Positions 41,684 through 53,317 are shown, counted from the stretch's first letter. The stretch: DNA of 64,000 nt from Basidiobolus meristosporus CBS 931.73 (GCA_002104905.1 MCFE01000203.1:62001-126000); one strand, 5' to 3'. Notes: a model not told the origin generated them from the sequence alone. Numbers and translations are program-made.

Positions 41684-41890
41684 ATCGTGTACGTATTCGA
41701 AGCGCGATTCCGTAGCGCGATTCCATAGCCACCACCCATATGTAGATTCCATCAATAAACCTTTGTGATATACGCTGATCGATTGGCGCCATCGATGTTT
41801 ATACATGCTCATGCCATACATTCTGGCGATCAAGGGGCAGAATATATACAGTAGAGTAAAGAAATCAATGCTTTTAATTTTAAACCTAGA

Positions 41891-42994
41891 CTATTTGTAC
41901 ACATCGGTATTTCTGAAGCTCGAGTTGTCTCTAAGAGCATCGTTGTGGGTTTTGTATTCCATGATGGTATCGCCAGGGAGGTTGAGCACTCGCTTCAAAG
42001 TGTCCCTAGACATCTAGTAAGCAACAGGGTACTGAGCAGAACGTGAAGGGTCTATACCGTACTTGATTTTCAGGTTGATCCTGCCTTCGTCGGCGGAGCG
42101 ATTCCACACGGAGAGAATATCTTCGGAATGACGAATGGACAGCACTGCGCCACAGATTTCGGAGCCCACATCGAACTGGTCACCGATGACTGCCAGCACC
42201 TAGGGCGGTGTTAGTAACCTGGCTGCACGGCGCTCGCAAACCACCTTCACTTACCAAGCTCTCCCAATACCGCGATGCGAGGCCTTTTTTCAAACGGACA
42301 ATCCATTTACCGCCATTGATGTTTACATCGTCCTTGGAGGATAAGAGAGATGAATTTCCATACCCCGTGATGTGTGGTGGATATAAATTGAAGTACCTCC
42401 CAAACCGGGCGAACCCCCTGTTTAAATAGGTGATAATCACTAATGGTTGGCAGCTCGTGTGGTCTACGCAAATGGGAGTACACAGCCCAGAAATCTTCGA
42501 TCTTTGCTTCGGGTTTAGTACACGGTGGAGAAGGGAGTTAAAAGTAGGGGGGGGCCTACCGAAGAAAAAGCCGCTATCTTCTTCATAGCGCTCTCGTAGT
42601 TAAGGATTTTCTGACCTGGCTGTCTGTGCATGAACCAAAACACCCAAGTGAAATGTAAGGGATGTATTCCGGAGGTATGTTGACCGGCACTGCTGGAAGG
42701 TGTAGCGGAGCCCGAAACTGGGGGCAAAGAGCTGACGGTGCTAGGCGCAGGGGCTGTGGTGGGATTGCCTCCATTCGGGCCCACGACGTTTGCTGTGTTG
42801 AGGCTGGAATTGGAGCGTTGTAGTTGAATGAGTTTGGAACCGGATGTTGAAAGGATCGATGAGTTTGAAGCTGTGCTGCCCGAGCGGGAAGGTCTACAGG
42901 TGAAGAAGGAAAGAGGGTTGGTGTAAGCCACAGATGAGCGAGATCGCTAGCATACGTACTGCTTTCTTAAGGTATTAACAGTAGTTGACTCCAT
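41891..42994 (-). CDS. eIF4E family cap-binding protein, class II-like (4EHP/eIF4E2)
   Basis: Six exons, minus strand: 42960-42994, 42560-42893, 42397-42501, 42255-42332, 42063-42199, 41891-42005; introns 55-66 bp. Product 267 aa: a Ser/Thr/Pro-rich N-terminus (about 85 aa), then the eIF4E fold from HPLHFTWVFWF (89-99). Further segments are SIEDFWAVYSHLRRP, FKQGVRPVWEDDVNINGGKW, LAVIGDQFDVGSEICGAVLS, DTLKRVLNLPGDTIMEYKTH and NDALRDNSSFRNTD. The best overall match by eye is to metazoan 4EHP, a weak cap binder usually used in translational repression. The cap-stacking pair is Tyr111 (class II-like) and Trp157, while the position equal to human eIF4E Trp43 stays Trp (W95), so it mixes class I and II marks. 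The 3' exon was placed from continuity of NLKIKDTLKRVL. Confidence 0.88.
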
Positions 42995-43649
42995 GCCACT
43001 CTGATAAGATTAGCTTTCTTTGGTGGTGATATTTATAGAAAGTGAAGGCTTTGGGAAATAGGTTTAATAAGAATGAAGGAATAACTCTAATATTGTACAG
43101 ATCAGTCGTTAGGCAACAAAACGCGAAAACGTGTTCGAGAGTAGTGTGTGGGTAATAGAACGGATATTGCCCGTAACGTTAGCTAACGTAAGTATAAATA
43201 AAGATAGGAATAATCAATGAAACGACCTCTTGGAGCTAATATCAACCGATCCAGCTCTACTAGCGAAATTGTATTCAATACGTCACTAATTTGTTTTTTT
43301 CTGGTTTTTTTTCCGTGAATAAACGGTGGCTTAAGGTTAACGTGATGGTGTCCATGTTGGTTAAGTCACATGCGCTGGTGTTGGGCTTGCTGGGAGTAAT
43401 GCCATTATTATGAGTTTCTTAATAAACATCAATTACCTGCTCAGCAAATAGCGTCCAATTGTTGCATATGGATCATTACACCAATGAATGCGACCCCCTT
43501 TTGATGCACTGTTGAAGATTGAATGCACCGAGAGGCCTCCTAGTGATATTGATCAGTGGATTGGTTTAGTGACGCTTTGAGAGGCCTTGATTGTTCCTTA
43601 CCTCGTATCCCTGAACCTTGGCTTTGAATTACTGTAAAATTTACAAAAT
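42995..43649. promoter_or_regulatory. Divergent promoter, eIF4E2-like / dynein intermediate chain
   Basis: About 650 bp between divergent start codons. T-rich tracts near 43290-43320. No other gene seen; individual elements cannot be assigned. Confidence 0.45.
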
Positions 43650-46251
43650 ATGGACCGCCGTAAGGAAGAATTGGAGAAGAAGCGTTTGAAGCTAGCTGAA
43701 TTGAGGCGTGCTAGAGAGGAAAGACAGCAGGCCTTACTTGTGTCTCAAAACAGGGACCGGGAGGTAATACTAGCTGATAGGTTTTCTTTATCTAGATTTC
43801 ATCTGTTAAGCTTACCCATCTTCGGAAATAGGGTGTCAAAGACCGCAGAGATATTGATGATCTGGTCGCCTCCCTTGTTGGGGATAGAGCATCTCAGCAT
43901 TCACCCACTGGCTTATCCTCACCGGAGCCCACTGATGTAACTCCAGAAGCTGGTGGTAGTGCATCTCCCACAGCGACCGTTGCGACTTCCCCAACACAAG
44001 CGTTTACTCCCAAGTAACAGTTTTCTTTTCGTAATGGCCCGTGTATAGAAGCTTAATTTTGTCTCTCCTTTAGTGTCAACCAACCTAGGTTTATCCCTGA
44101 ATTCACTTCTGTTGAAACTGTCATTTGGGATTTGCCTCCCAAGGTATATCAGGACATCTATTTTCGAACTATGCACCGGCCCACATCACTGAACATACTT
44201 GTAGGAGCGGGTCATTTACAACAAAGAGGTTCAAACTACCGAGTGTTCATTTGACAAACCTGAGGTTTCCGAAGAGGAGATTAGAGAAAGACTCCAGGCG
44301 GAGCGCGAGAAAGAGGAAAAAGCCAAGATGGCTGCCCTCGAAGAAGAGCGCGCAAAACAGCAGAAGGAAGCAGAAATCGCTTCCATTGTTCGTGGTAGGC
44401 AACTAGTACACACACATCCATAGAGCTATTCGGACCGTCTTTGCTGAGCTTGAATTGCAAAACAGAACTATCTGACGATGAGAAGAAGGCAATTGTTTCT
44501 TCGAACGAATTCATGGACTTTGTTGACCAATCCTCGAAAATCATCGAAAGAGCGCTCAACGAGAAATACGACTTCATGGTCGATTACACCCTAGGTCATG
44601 ACGCTGATGGGTAAGACGGAGTTATGCCAGATGCGAGAACGAGCCTTGCTAACGGTCACCTACATAGTGATGATTCTTCCGGAAACCGTGTCAAGTTCCT
44701 TTGCTCCTTTTATGACGACAAGTGGTCCAAGAGTCGCTCCATCACTGATGTAGCTTGGTCACCCAAGGTAAGTTGTCTCAGCACCGATCTGCGCCATGTC
44801 AATTTACTGAATACGAGTGTTACGCAGTATCCTGAGCTGTTGGCCACCTCGTATAACAAGAACATGACTTCTGTGAATGAGCCGGATGGTGTAGTGCTAG
44901 TGTGGAACCTACACTTGATGGACCGACCTGAATTCGTTTTCCATACTCAGGTAAAGGATTCGCTGAAGAAGACCAAGTGTTCCTTTATTAACCGTCAGTA
45001 TCCCATGGATCTAGTCTGATGTAATGAAGACTATGTTCTCGCCATTCCACCCGAATCTGATCATTGGTGGTACATACTCTGGACAGATCGTGCTCTGGGA
45101 TACCCGAGCTAAATCGCTTCCAGTGTTGAAGACCCCCTTATCAGCAGTGGGTCATACCCACCCTGTATACTCCATGACCATGGTGGGAACCCAAAACGCC
45201 CACAACTTGATCAGCGCTAGTACCGATGGTACCGTCTGCTCCTGGCAGCTAGACATGCTCGCGCAGCCACAGGTGCGTCATTTCGTAATGATGTATGCCG
45301 AGGCCCCCTCCCCAACATTCATATTTTCCTTTTGATGCTGTCTAGGAAACACTCGAGCTGTTGCATCCTTCGCACAACAAAACAGATGAAATCTCTGTCA
45401 CCACCGTAGGATTCCCAGACAACGAAACCACCGCCTTTTGGGTTGGAACCGAAGAGGGAAATGTGTACCAGGCCAATCGATATGATCGTGCTGGAAGGTA
45501 CGCCACTTCGGCAACTTGATAGCCAAGCAGGCTTAAGTTAACATTCCCGTTCCCATTCTCTAGTAAGGCTGGTATTAATCAGTTCGACACCTACAAAGGC
45601 CACAATGGCGTGATTACCGGGCTTCATTTCCACCCCTTGGTCGGTCCTATCGACTTCTCTGATTTATTCTTGACTTGTTCTGTGGATTGGACAGTGAAGC
45701 TATGGAAAGCCAAGGTATGTTACCTTCACCCTTGGACGTGCATAACGAGTCGATACTGATCGGGACATCTCCCATCAAGTCTGTCACAAAAGCGCCTACA
45801 GCACCACGCCAGATCTCACCGCTGTATTCGTTTGAGGAAGCAAGTGATTATGTGTACGATGTCAAATGGTCGCCATCGCACCCATCTGTTTTCGCCGCGG
45901 TGGACGCCAGTGGCCACTTTGATCTTTGGAATCTCAACTCAGACACCGAGGTAAATTGCAGCTATGGTTCCATTCAGCTGCACTCCATTGATTCCGACTA
46001 ATCCCCTATCCCTCAAGGTGCCTACTGTGAGAACAGTGGTTGGATCTGGAAGAGGACTCAACAAGATCGAATGGGACAAAGAGGGCCGCAAAGCTGCCAT
46101 TGGCTCATCAGATGGACATCTCTATGTGTATGATATCGGAGATATGGCGGTACCACGTCCAGATGAGTGGAACATCTTCCAGAAAACTGTGTCGGAGATG
46201 ACGGCCACCTCTCCCCAAACCGACGGCAGCAAGTCAGTGGTTGGGCGTTAA
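43650..46251 (+). CDS. Cytoplasmic dynein 1 intermediate chain
   Basis: Twelve exons: 43650-43763, 43832-44013, 44074-44143, 44205-44394, 44466-44610, 44668-44767, 44828-44950, 45015-45272, 45346-45497, 45564-45714, 45780-45950, 46018-46251; introns 57-73 bp. The product is 629 aa, close to the animal chain length. The N-terminal charged helix [20 protein letters not shown] is the dynactin p150-binding segment. A Ser/Pro/Thr linker (about 50-105) and a light-chain binding stretch follow. Then seven WD40 blades ([74 protein letters not shown] and so on) bind the heavy chain. It carries cargo-binding functions for minus-end transport and nuclear positioning. The fourth intron is modelled as 71 bp (44395-44465); a 29-bp alternative at 44395-44423 also keeps the frame but is implausibly short. 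Confidence 0.93.
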
Positions 46252-46571
46252 ATGATCCGGTCGATCAGTATACCCATACCTTGCCTCTAGCCCGGGGATT
46301 TTCACTTCTTTACGTGTATTAAATATTGAGGAGACCAAGACTTCTCTCGTAATTAACCTTAAGTAAAACCATGTAGTAACACGAAACCAACCCCAACATA
46401 CACAGTCCACTCTATGTTCCGGTACTCAATAAACCCCCTCGCAATACCCAAACACCATGAAGGAAGAGCTGTTTGCGTCCTTTAATAATATTTGAAGAAG
46501 TTATACACAGGGGAAAGTAAGAAAAATCTAGGACTAGACCGGCGAGAATCCGTCGAAGATATCGGCCGAAA
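46252..46571. other. Convergent 3' region; no gene seen
   Basis: Between the 3' ends of the dynein chain gene and the Rsa3-like gene. Confidence 0.5.
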
Positions 46572-47370
46572 CTAGGCTTTGGTTTGTTTGAACGCAGCTA
46601 GGCTGAGCTCCTTCTCGATGTTGTCGAAGATGTTCACGGTAGACTGAAGCGAGTCGATCAGGATCTCCAATCGGGTACCATCGAAATTCTCCTCCTGTAA
46701 ACGAAGGTGAGTCCGGGTGTCCATCAAAGAGGGGAGCACGAGTTAGGGAGAGGAGGAAGGGGGAAGCTGGTTACCTGTCGGAGCTGATTGAGCTCTTCAC
46801 CGAACCCTTCGGTGAGTTTACCGAGATAGAAGTTCTTGAAGTGGTCTTCAGCCGCGGTCTCCACCTGACCTTGAGCCTCCTCCATGTCCATCGTATCCTG
46901 GAAGAAAACCCAGTTAATCTTACGAAACCTTTCCCAGGGTAAGGTTTGCAGAAGCACGTACCAAGGAGGACTCGATGATGTTGAGACGGTTGAAGCTTTT
47001 GGAGGTCTCTACGTTCACCCGACTGATGGTTTTCCAGAGACCAAATTCCACGAACTGCTTCGACAAAGGAAGCTCCGAATTGACTTGGATATCCTTTGAA
47101 GAGAAGGTGCGATTAACGTGGGTGGGCTTGAAACCGATGTCGACCTGCAAATACCTTCAACACGATGTCGGAGAGTAGATCTGGCTCTTCCCTAGAAGCC
47201 TTGTAGAGATTGACAGATTGTTTGATCGACGAGAGAACATCGAGCTGGAGCTTGGGGAGCTCCTCCAGCAAGGTATCTCTAGGAGTGTCCTGGTCAAGCG
47301 ATATGTCCCCCTCGAAGATGCTCGACAGCAGCGTCTCCAATTCGGTAAGCACCTCTTTCAATTCCTCCAT
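46572..47370 (-). CDS. Small helical protein with Rsa3-like C-terminus
   Basis: Four exons, minus strand: 47155-47370, 46962-47093, 46775-46897, 46572-46694; introns 61, 64 and 80 bp. The product is 197 aa, mostly predicted helix. The C-terminal part (HFKNFYLGKLTEGFGEELNQ, then LEILIDSLQSTVNIFD) resembles the ribosome-assembly protein Rsa3 motif (aromatic-Y-x-x-L-T-x-x-F-G-x-x-L-x-x-L-R, then L-x-x-L-I-x-[AS]-L-x-x-x-x-x-[MI]-F). Rsa3 works in early 60S assembly in the nucleolus. The N-terminal half (MEELKEVLTELETLLSSIFE, KQFVEFGLWKTISRVNVETS) does not look like yeast Rsa3, which is Ser/Lys/acidic-rich there, so a different helical subunit is possible. All splice joins are in frame. Confidence 0.5.
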
Positions 47371-47555
47371 GTCTAGCGCACACCCAAAAGCAGTGCAGAG
47401 TCCTAATCGGAATCTTTTTCTTGGCCGGAGACCATGCGAATCCCAAATCAACATTTTCTTTTTTTCCCCTTTTTTTATTGATCTCATCGAGGCGAAGTGG
47501 ATTGGTTTCTGGATTCGGGAAATGGTCGGGATTTTCGGCGGTCCCTGGGTTGGGT

Positions 47556-47605
47556 AGTGTAGTGTACGGTGCTGCACGGTACGGTACGGTAGTGTAGGGT
47601 AGAGT
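47556..47605. repeat. Low-complexity TACGGTACGG / GTAGTGTA tract
   Basis: Imperfect 5-8 bp repeats (GTAGTGTAGTGTACGG, GGTACGGTACGGTAGTGTAG) in the promoter region of the Rsa3-like gene. The rest of 47371-47796 holds no gene. Confidence 0.6.
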
Positions 47606-47796
47606 CAAGGGAGATAGGTAGGGTATCAGGTCGCGGTGGTGGGTGCGGATCCTCCAAAGCACCACACCTCCGAGCCCGATGTCTCTGGAGTCCGCGAGAA
47701 CGGTATATTTAAAAAAAGGCCCGGTTGGCGTCAGCTTCGACGTCCTCGCATGAGATTTCTTTCTTCTTCTGCCTTTCTAGTCAAATAAGCCTGTGT

Positions 47797-48610
47797 TCAA
47801 ATTAGCCCAGGTCTGCAACAGCGATTCCATCGTTCCATTGCACATACCGCAGCTCCTTTAAGATGTCTTTTATGCTCCTCTATACTTCTCTGCGCCCGCT
47901 CTGGGGTTATACCACTAGCGACCCTATGAAACAGCAGAGTTGGCTCTTTGGTCTTCAGTCTACCTTGGGAGGAGCCGAAATCGGACTTCCGTGAGTCAGA
48001 GGTGGAGGCGGAGCCGTGTGCAGCCTTCAGACCTAAAGGACATCCACCAGGGTGAGCAAAACAAAGGTCTGGAAATACTGAAAAAGACACGTACTTGAAA
48101 GTTTGGTCTGGACTTTGCCCAAGTTGGTCAAGGGTTCGGTGGAGCGAACCTTTTTGGTGACGCTTTCCACCTCGGGCACCCCTTGCGCTTTGCCGTAGAG
48201 CGGCAAGGGATTTCCGGTGAGGATGGCCTCTGAAATCGGCACCTCACTCGAGATCTTGGTTAGGTTCTTCCGCTTTCGAATATATGGTCGGAGCTCTGGA
48301 AGTGGTTCGGTGGTGGTCGGTAGTGCAAGTTCAGCAAGCTGAGGCTCGTAGTCAAAATCTAAACCTCCGTTAGATTCTGGTGCATACAAGTCAGTTGGTT
48401 GCGTGTACCTGGTTCAGTGGAGGCCTCTAATGGGTCACCGCTATTTTCTGAGGTTGAGGTTTGTGGCGGCAGCTGTTGGTGTTCTTCAATTTGAGGGGAA
48501 GTCTTGGCAGGTGGCTCATGATGTTCCGCCGGCAAGCTCCCTTCTTTTACATACCAAGTCTGGGTGTAAGGATCCCAGTAATATGGATAGTAAGGGTTGT
48601 CATAGTCCAT
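47797..48610 (-). CDS. Conserved-looking protein of unknown function
   Basis: Three exons, minus strand: 48439-48610, 48095-48376, 47797-48032; introns 62 bp each. The product is 229 aa. N-terminus rich in Tyr/Pro (MDYDNPYYPYYWDPYTQTWY), a Glu/Pro/Ser-rich region, then a basic stretch (RPYIRKRKNLTKISSEVP) and AILTGNPLPLYGKAQGVPEV. The C-terminus (LLFHRVASGITPERAQRSIE, HKRHLKGAAVCAMERWNRCC) is basic. The YY..W-D-P-x-T-x-x-W-Y pattern recalls the aromatic N-termini of some RNA-processing proteins, but I recognise no family. The first 5' splice site may instead be at 48408, giving a 32-bp intron; both keep the frame. Close spacing to NDUFA4-like and Rsa3-like genes on the same strand. Confidence 0.6.
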
Positions 48611-48811
48611 GTCCAAGAAACAATATTCATCAATTCATACACAAGAGCCTAATAAGCCCAAAAACGAGACCCATCGCCCCGAATTTGAATAATAACATGG
48701 AATGCGCCGAAATTAGCGATCTGGAAGAGGGACTTGATTTGGATTCATAATGAATGGGTTTATTTCATGAGATAATGCGAATATTAATGATGAATGCGTA
48801 GAGGGATTGAA

Positions 48812-49057
48812 CTACAATCTGTCTCTAGCCCAGGATTTGGCGAATTCCCTGTTAACGGCGAAGAGTTTGAGGTTGGTATCTTGTTCAATGGATCTCCAAG
48901 GATAAGGGTTGCCCTTTCTATCCCAGACAACTTGGGAACCGCGAGCGAGGCGGGAAACGTACCAAGCGGCACCACCAACAGCAACGCCAAGAATACCGAC
49001 AATGGGGAGAACCTCCACGCTATACCAATTTTTCATGAATCCAGCTCTGGCAGCCAT
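48812..49057 (-). CDS. NDUFA4/MLRQ-like mitochondrial inner-membrane subunit
   Basis: 81 aa, intronless. After a short N-terminus (MAARAGFMKNWYSVEVLPIV) a single membrane segment (about 19-37) leads into SRLARGSQVVWDRKGNPYPW, then TNLKLFAVNREF. This follows the NDUFA4/MLRQ pattern: TM helix, R-L-A, V-x-W-D-R, N-P-x-P-W, K-x-x-x-V-N. Members are associated with complex I preparations and with cytochrome c oxidase. Length agrees with the family (about 80-90 aa). No second in-frame ATG upstream, so the start is reasonably firm. Confidence 0.82.
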   Translation of the reverse strand: MAARAGFMKNWYSVEVLPIVGILGVAVGGAAWYVSRLARGSQVVWDRKGNPYPWRSIEQDTNLKLFAVNREFAKSWARDRL

Positions 49058-50119
49058 TGTTGTTGTTAGTTGTGAAATGGAAAGGTGAGGCTCAGAGATG
49101 TGACTGACTAGGGTATTTATACTTGGTGGGTGTTTGGTGCTCTAACCGCTAGATGTCGACGGATCTAATCGTAACCGTTTTCACCGAATCAACACCCATT
49201 AGCGGCGGCGAAGCGGGAAGGTGGTCGCACAGAAATCACGTCAATTATGTCCCTTCTCCATATCTGTGGTCCGAAGAAACCGGAAATATCTGTGGCTCTA
49301 TCAATAGATGAAAAAACCCCATTCGCATGGATACTGGATGGCCAACTGCGGTATAGCTCCCAATGGCTACGCTCAGGAGAATACTGCGTCTGATGGTGAT
49401 ACAATCGGCTCACTACCGTCAATGAGAATTAGAGTTTAATAATTCCCTGCACTATTGTGTGTCATGAATGCACGAATCTTGGGGAAATCGGATTTGTGTC
49501 ATCCACTCCTAACCGCTAATATAAGGCGTGTAGCAACGCCTGTGGATGAATAGAACGGAATTGAGTGTTGGGTGTTGAGTACTAAGTGGAGGAAAGCATA
49601 TGTTTGTCGGTCAATTAAAAGTATGGTTGTCATTATGGAGGGTGGGCAATGAGTGTTCCATGGATTGTTCCCTACTCCCACACTACTGGCTCATGGATGT
49701 GGGGAGTCTTTGCTGATTGCAGTTGGGAATTCCGCTGAACAATTCGCCGCGGGTTTCTCAGGCCAATGTCCTATCAAGATGGTATCAGTCTAATTATTCT
49801 TCAGAGCCAATCATGTTGCTTGGATAGCACAAGGTCACCAGAGCCTGTACTTTCCCAATTGAACCTACTTCCTGCCCCATGGCCGATAGCAACAGTGCCG
49901 GGATATCCAAATAGGCAATGGTACGTCATGGTTTGCTTGGTACATATTAAATGGTATATTATTGATCATGAGTTGAAAAATGAGTTTACATGTTTAGGCA
50001 CAACATTAATGGCGTTACTAGGACGTAATAATCTCTAGGCGGGTTGCGGATGAATCGGAGGAATGGTTAACAAACGAAACCACATGTATATGTCAGAAAG
50101 TAAATGGATTTGCTTTGAT
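49058..50119. other. Intergenic; no gene seen
   Basis: Upstream region of the NDUFA4-like gene and 3' region of the permease. Short open stretches (49189-49422, 49766-50038) are featureless. Confidence 0.5.
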
Positions 50120-51661
50120 TTACTCCATAGAGAAATCGCAGTCTTCTAGGCGCACAAGCTTGGTCTTCTTGACAATCTTGTACCCAAGGAAGAGAATGAG
50201 GAACAAGAAGACAGCTAGGTAATTAGAGATAATGGAGGACCAATCGATGGGATGCGAGGCAAACCCAACATATCCTTGGCCGATAATCACTACAGTACAC
50301 AGGAACAAGGCGAGCAATGGTCCGAAGGGATAGAACATCGCGGAATAGGGAAGCTCCTTCATGTCATGTCCTTGGATAAGGAACGCTTTGCGGAAACGAT
50401 AGTGACTCAAAGCAATACCGAACCAAGCAAGGAAACCACACACACCAGAGATATTCAGCAGCCATTCGTAGACGACGCCTCCCTTCAAGAAGTTTGAAGC
50501 GAAGGCAACACAAGCAACCAAGGTGGTAGCCGCCAGGCAGTAGATAGGAATACCTCTTGAGTTGACCTTGCGGAGGAACTTGGGAGCCTTTCCTTCGTTG
50601 GCGAGGACCCAAAGGGTACGGGTAGAAGCGTACATTCCAGAGTTACCGGCGGAGAGGACGGTGATGAGAATAATGGCGTTCATGATATCCGGGGCTGGCC
50701 CCAAGCCAGCCTTCTGGAACACGAGGGTGAAGGGGGAAATGGAAACACTGTTGGATGTACCATCGCCGGCATCGAGAAGACGGGGATCGTTCCAGGGAAT
50801 CAAAAGACCAATAATGAAAATGGCACAAATATAAAACAAAAGAATACGCCAGAAAACCTGCTTGATAGCTTTGGGAACATGCTTCTCAGGGTTGGAACTC
50901 TCACCGGCAGCAACACCAACCATCTCAGTTCCCTGGAACGAGAAACCAGCGACCAAGAACACCTTGAATACACCGAGTGCTCCGTTGACGAAGGGCGCTT
51001 CAGGGATGGTCCAGTTCTCAAAGCCATAGGTATGGTGGCCAAGACCACCAGCGGCGACGACAATACCAATAATAATGAAAATAACTACAGTAATAATCTT
51101 GATCAAGGCAAACCAGTATTCGGCTTCACCATAACCTTTAACAGATATACAATTTAAGCCCACGATGATGATCAGCAGAATGATACTCCAAACAATCTTG
51201 GGAACATTTGGCAGCCAGTATTCCACGATGATACCACCAGCGACCAGTTCGACAGCGACAGTGATGGCCCAGTTGAACCAGTAGTTCCAGCCGAGAGCAA
51301 AGCCGAATGCCGAATCGACGAAGCGGCTTCCGTAGGTATTGAACGAACCGGAAACAGGCATGTACGTTGCCATCTCACCCAAACTGGTCATCAGCAAGAA
51401 CACCATGATACCGATGGCAAAGTAAGAAACCAAGGAACCACCAGGTCCGGCGTTTGCGATAGATGATCCGCAAGCAAGGAATAAACCAGTACCAATCGTA
51501 CCACCAATGGAAATCATCGACAAGTGGCGAGATTTAAGAGTACGCTGAAGCTTCTGGGTCTCCTCCCCAGACTTCTCCATATTCGACTTCTCAGTGTCGT
51601 GGAGCTTCTCCTCTCCGTGTAATGTATCGGAGTCCATAGGATTTAATTCAACACTCCTCAT
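50120..51661 (-). CDS. Basic amino-acid permease (Lyp1/Can1/Alp1-like, YAT family)
   Basis: 513 aa, intronless. It imports cationic amino acids by H+ symport at the plasma membrane. After a hydrophilic 45-aa N-terminus, TM1 has the APC signature SMISIGGTIGTGLFLACGSS. Twelve hydrophobic segments follow, with the family motifs GEMATYMPVSGSFNTYGSRF, FALGWNYWFNWAI, FQGTEMVGVAAGESSNPEKH and NSGMYASTRTLWVLANEGKA. The C-terminus is short (KKTKLVRLEDCDFSME). GTEMVGVAAGES places it in the fungal YAT permeases. Lysine/arginine preference is inferred from resemblance to Lyp1. The N-terminal Lys/Glu-rich part may carry ubiquitination sites used in permease turnover. Confidence 0.93.
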   Translation of the reverse strand: MRSVELNPMDSDTLHGEEKLHDTEKSNMEKSGEETQKLQRTLKSRHLSMISIGGTIGTGLFLACGSSIANAGPGGSLVSYFAIGIMVFLLMTSLGEMATYMPVSGSFNTYGSRFVDSAFGFALGWNYWFNWAITVAVELVAGGIIVEYWLPNVPKIVWSIILLIIIVGLNCISVKGYGEAEYWFALIKIITVVIFIIIGIVVAAGGLGHHTYGFENWTIPEAPFVNGALGVFKVFLVAGFSFQGTEMVGVAAGESSNPEKHVPKAIKQVFWRILLFYICAIFIIGLLIPWNDPRLLDAGDGTSNSVSISPFTLVFQKAGLGPAPDIMNAIILITVLSAGNSGMYASTRTLWVLANEGKAPKFLRKVNSRGIPIYCLAATTLVACVAFASNFLKGGVVYEWLLNISGVCGFLAWFGIALSHYRFRKAFLIQGHDMKELPYSAMFYPFGPLLALFLCTVVIIGQGYVGFASHPIDWSSIISNYLAVFLFLILFLGYKIVKKTKLVRLEDCDFSME

Positions 51662-53317
51662 ATCGTCTTTGGTTCAAGCGAGAAATCCTCGGTGTAAGAA
51701 GGAATTGTGAAAGTTAATAAAATAAGGGAATCTTTTGCGAGCAGGCGATGGTCAGAACAAGTCTGGCGAGTAGGTGTTACTTGACGAAGTGGAGTTTTCG
51801 CACGAGTAGGTAAAGCTTGAACGCGATATTCAAGAGTGTGAGAATTTTCCAACCTTGATTGCGAGCAATATATACCCGGAAGAATTGATTCTCGAAAAAT
51901 ACTGAAGAAACAGGTTGTCCAACCACAGGATCCCACCCCATAAAAGGGAATATCTACCCAATCAGAATATTTCTACACTTGTCTAGAAATTGCCTTTTGT
52001 GGGGAGGGATTTTATTATATTCAGTTAGGAAAGCATCCACTCACCGATTATTGGACCATCTAAAGGCCATGAGTCATATTTACACTACTTCACTTTAGGT
52101 TTGTCATCTTGGTAAACTTCTATATCCACAGGTAGGCGTGGGTTGGTTGGTCGGTTGGGCACTGCATCCCATAGATTGGTAGATATTCCATTCCTGAGTG
52201 GTCAGCTGCCTTGGGGGGCGATCCGCGATACCCATCAGATTTCCAGCAGGGTGTGGTAACTGGAGAGCGCTCTACTTGATTCAACCTCAAGTCACTCGAA
52301 TAAGCAATTTACCCTGCTGCATTCAACCCTCCAATTAAGCAATAATCGATGGTGGCTATTTCGAAGTTGCGGCACTACAAAGATCCAAAATTGGCTTGTG
52401 TTCCTGATCATTTCACGATTATTCTGATTACATACCCCTCCCACATACTGATCAACAGTTACCCGTGTGATGGTCTGTGAAACGTAATGACCACAAGTTT
52501 GCAGCTTTTTCACCACATGCCATGTTGAAGATGCCAAGTTCTCCTATTTTGGTTGCTAACATGCTTTCTGGCCAGGGTGGTCCAGTGACTGATGATCGCG
52601 GCATTTGCTCCAATTAGCCCACGAAATATCTACCAACTCGGGATGTCGTGAGAAACTGAAAGAACTTATTTTACACAAGTAAAGCATATAGCAAAGCTAA
52701 ATGTTTTAAACTTTTCAGCATTGCCGTTTTGAGCTTCAGCCGTATATAGCGGGAGCTCAATCCCCTCTCATCCTGCTGTTTCCCGTCTGTATATCCTGAC
52801 TTTGAGTGGGAAATCATTCTTTCCTTTGTCACTGCCAATGATTGACTGTAGATCAATGCGTCACGTCTACAGAAGAGCCAGTGTTGAATGTTGCATGTTA
52901 GCTCAAAGGGATATTCAAGCTAGGTATGATCTAGTTTCATAGCTTGATTTGGATTTGGAGTGTTCCGAGCGTCATACAGAGTAAGACAAATATATATGTA
53001 TTGGAGGGATGTTTAGTTTATGAAAGGTTGAATTGCTGAATCATCATAGATACGGAAAATAACGCGTACCGCAAGAGTAATCCCCTGATAGAAAGCCGTT
53101 GTTACGTTTACATGTCTAAATGCAATCTGAGACAACTGATTATCCCACACCCTCCACTTCACACCTATTGGTCTTGTATAGACTGAGGATGGAGGTGACA
53201 TATTAACCAAGCAAGCGTTGGGATTGAGACTGCTAGTAAGATTTCAGCCAACATATCCGTGGGATGTATTCTGTTTATTCACTTGCATATACATGAAGAT
53301 CTTAGAATCTTAGCAGG
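51662..53317. other. Long intergenic, no gene seen
   Basis: 1.65 kb between the permease start and the 3' end of the SUT1-like gene. Only short, featureless open stretches on either strand. The first 250 bp are the permease promoter. Confidence 0.5.

Noticed and set aside
41120-41833. Minus-strand 237-codon frame with a long Ser run
   Set aside because: Antisense of the poly-Glu APC15-like exons; no motifs beyond the Ser tract.
44395-44423. 29-bp intron in the dynein intermediate chain gene
   Set aside because: Keeps the frame but is far shorter than the 55-80 bp norm here; the 71-bp alternative ending at 44465 joins directly to the conserved ELSDDEK segment.
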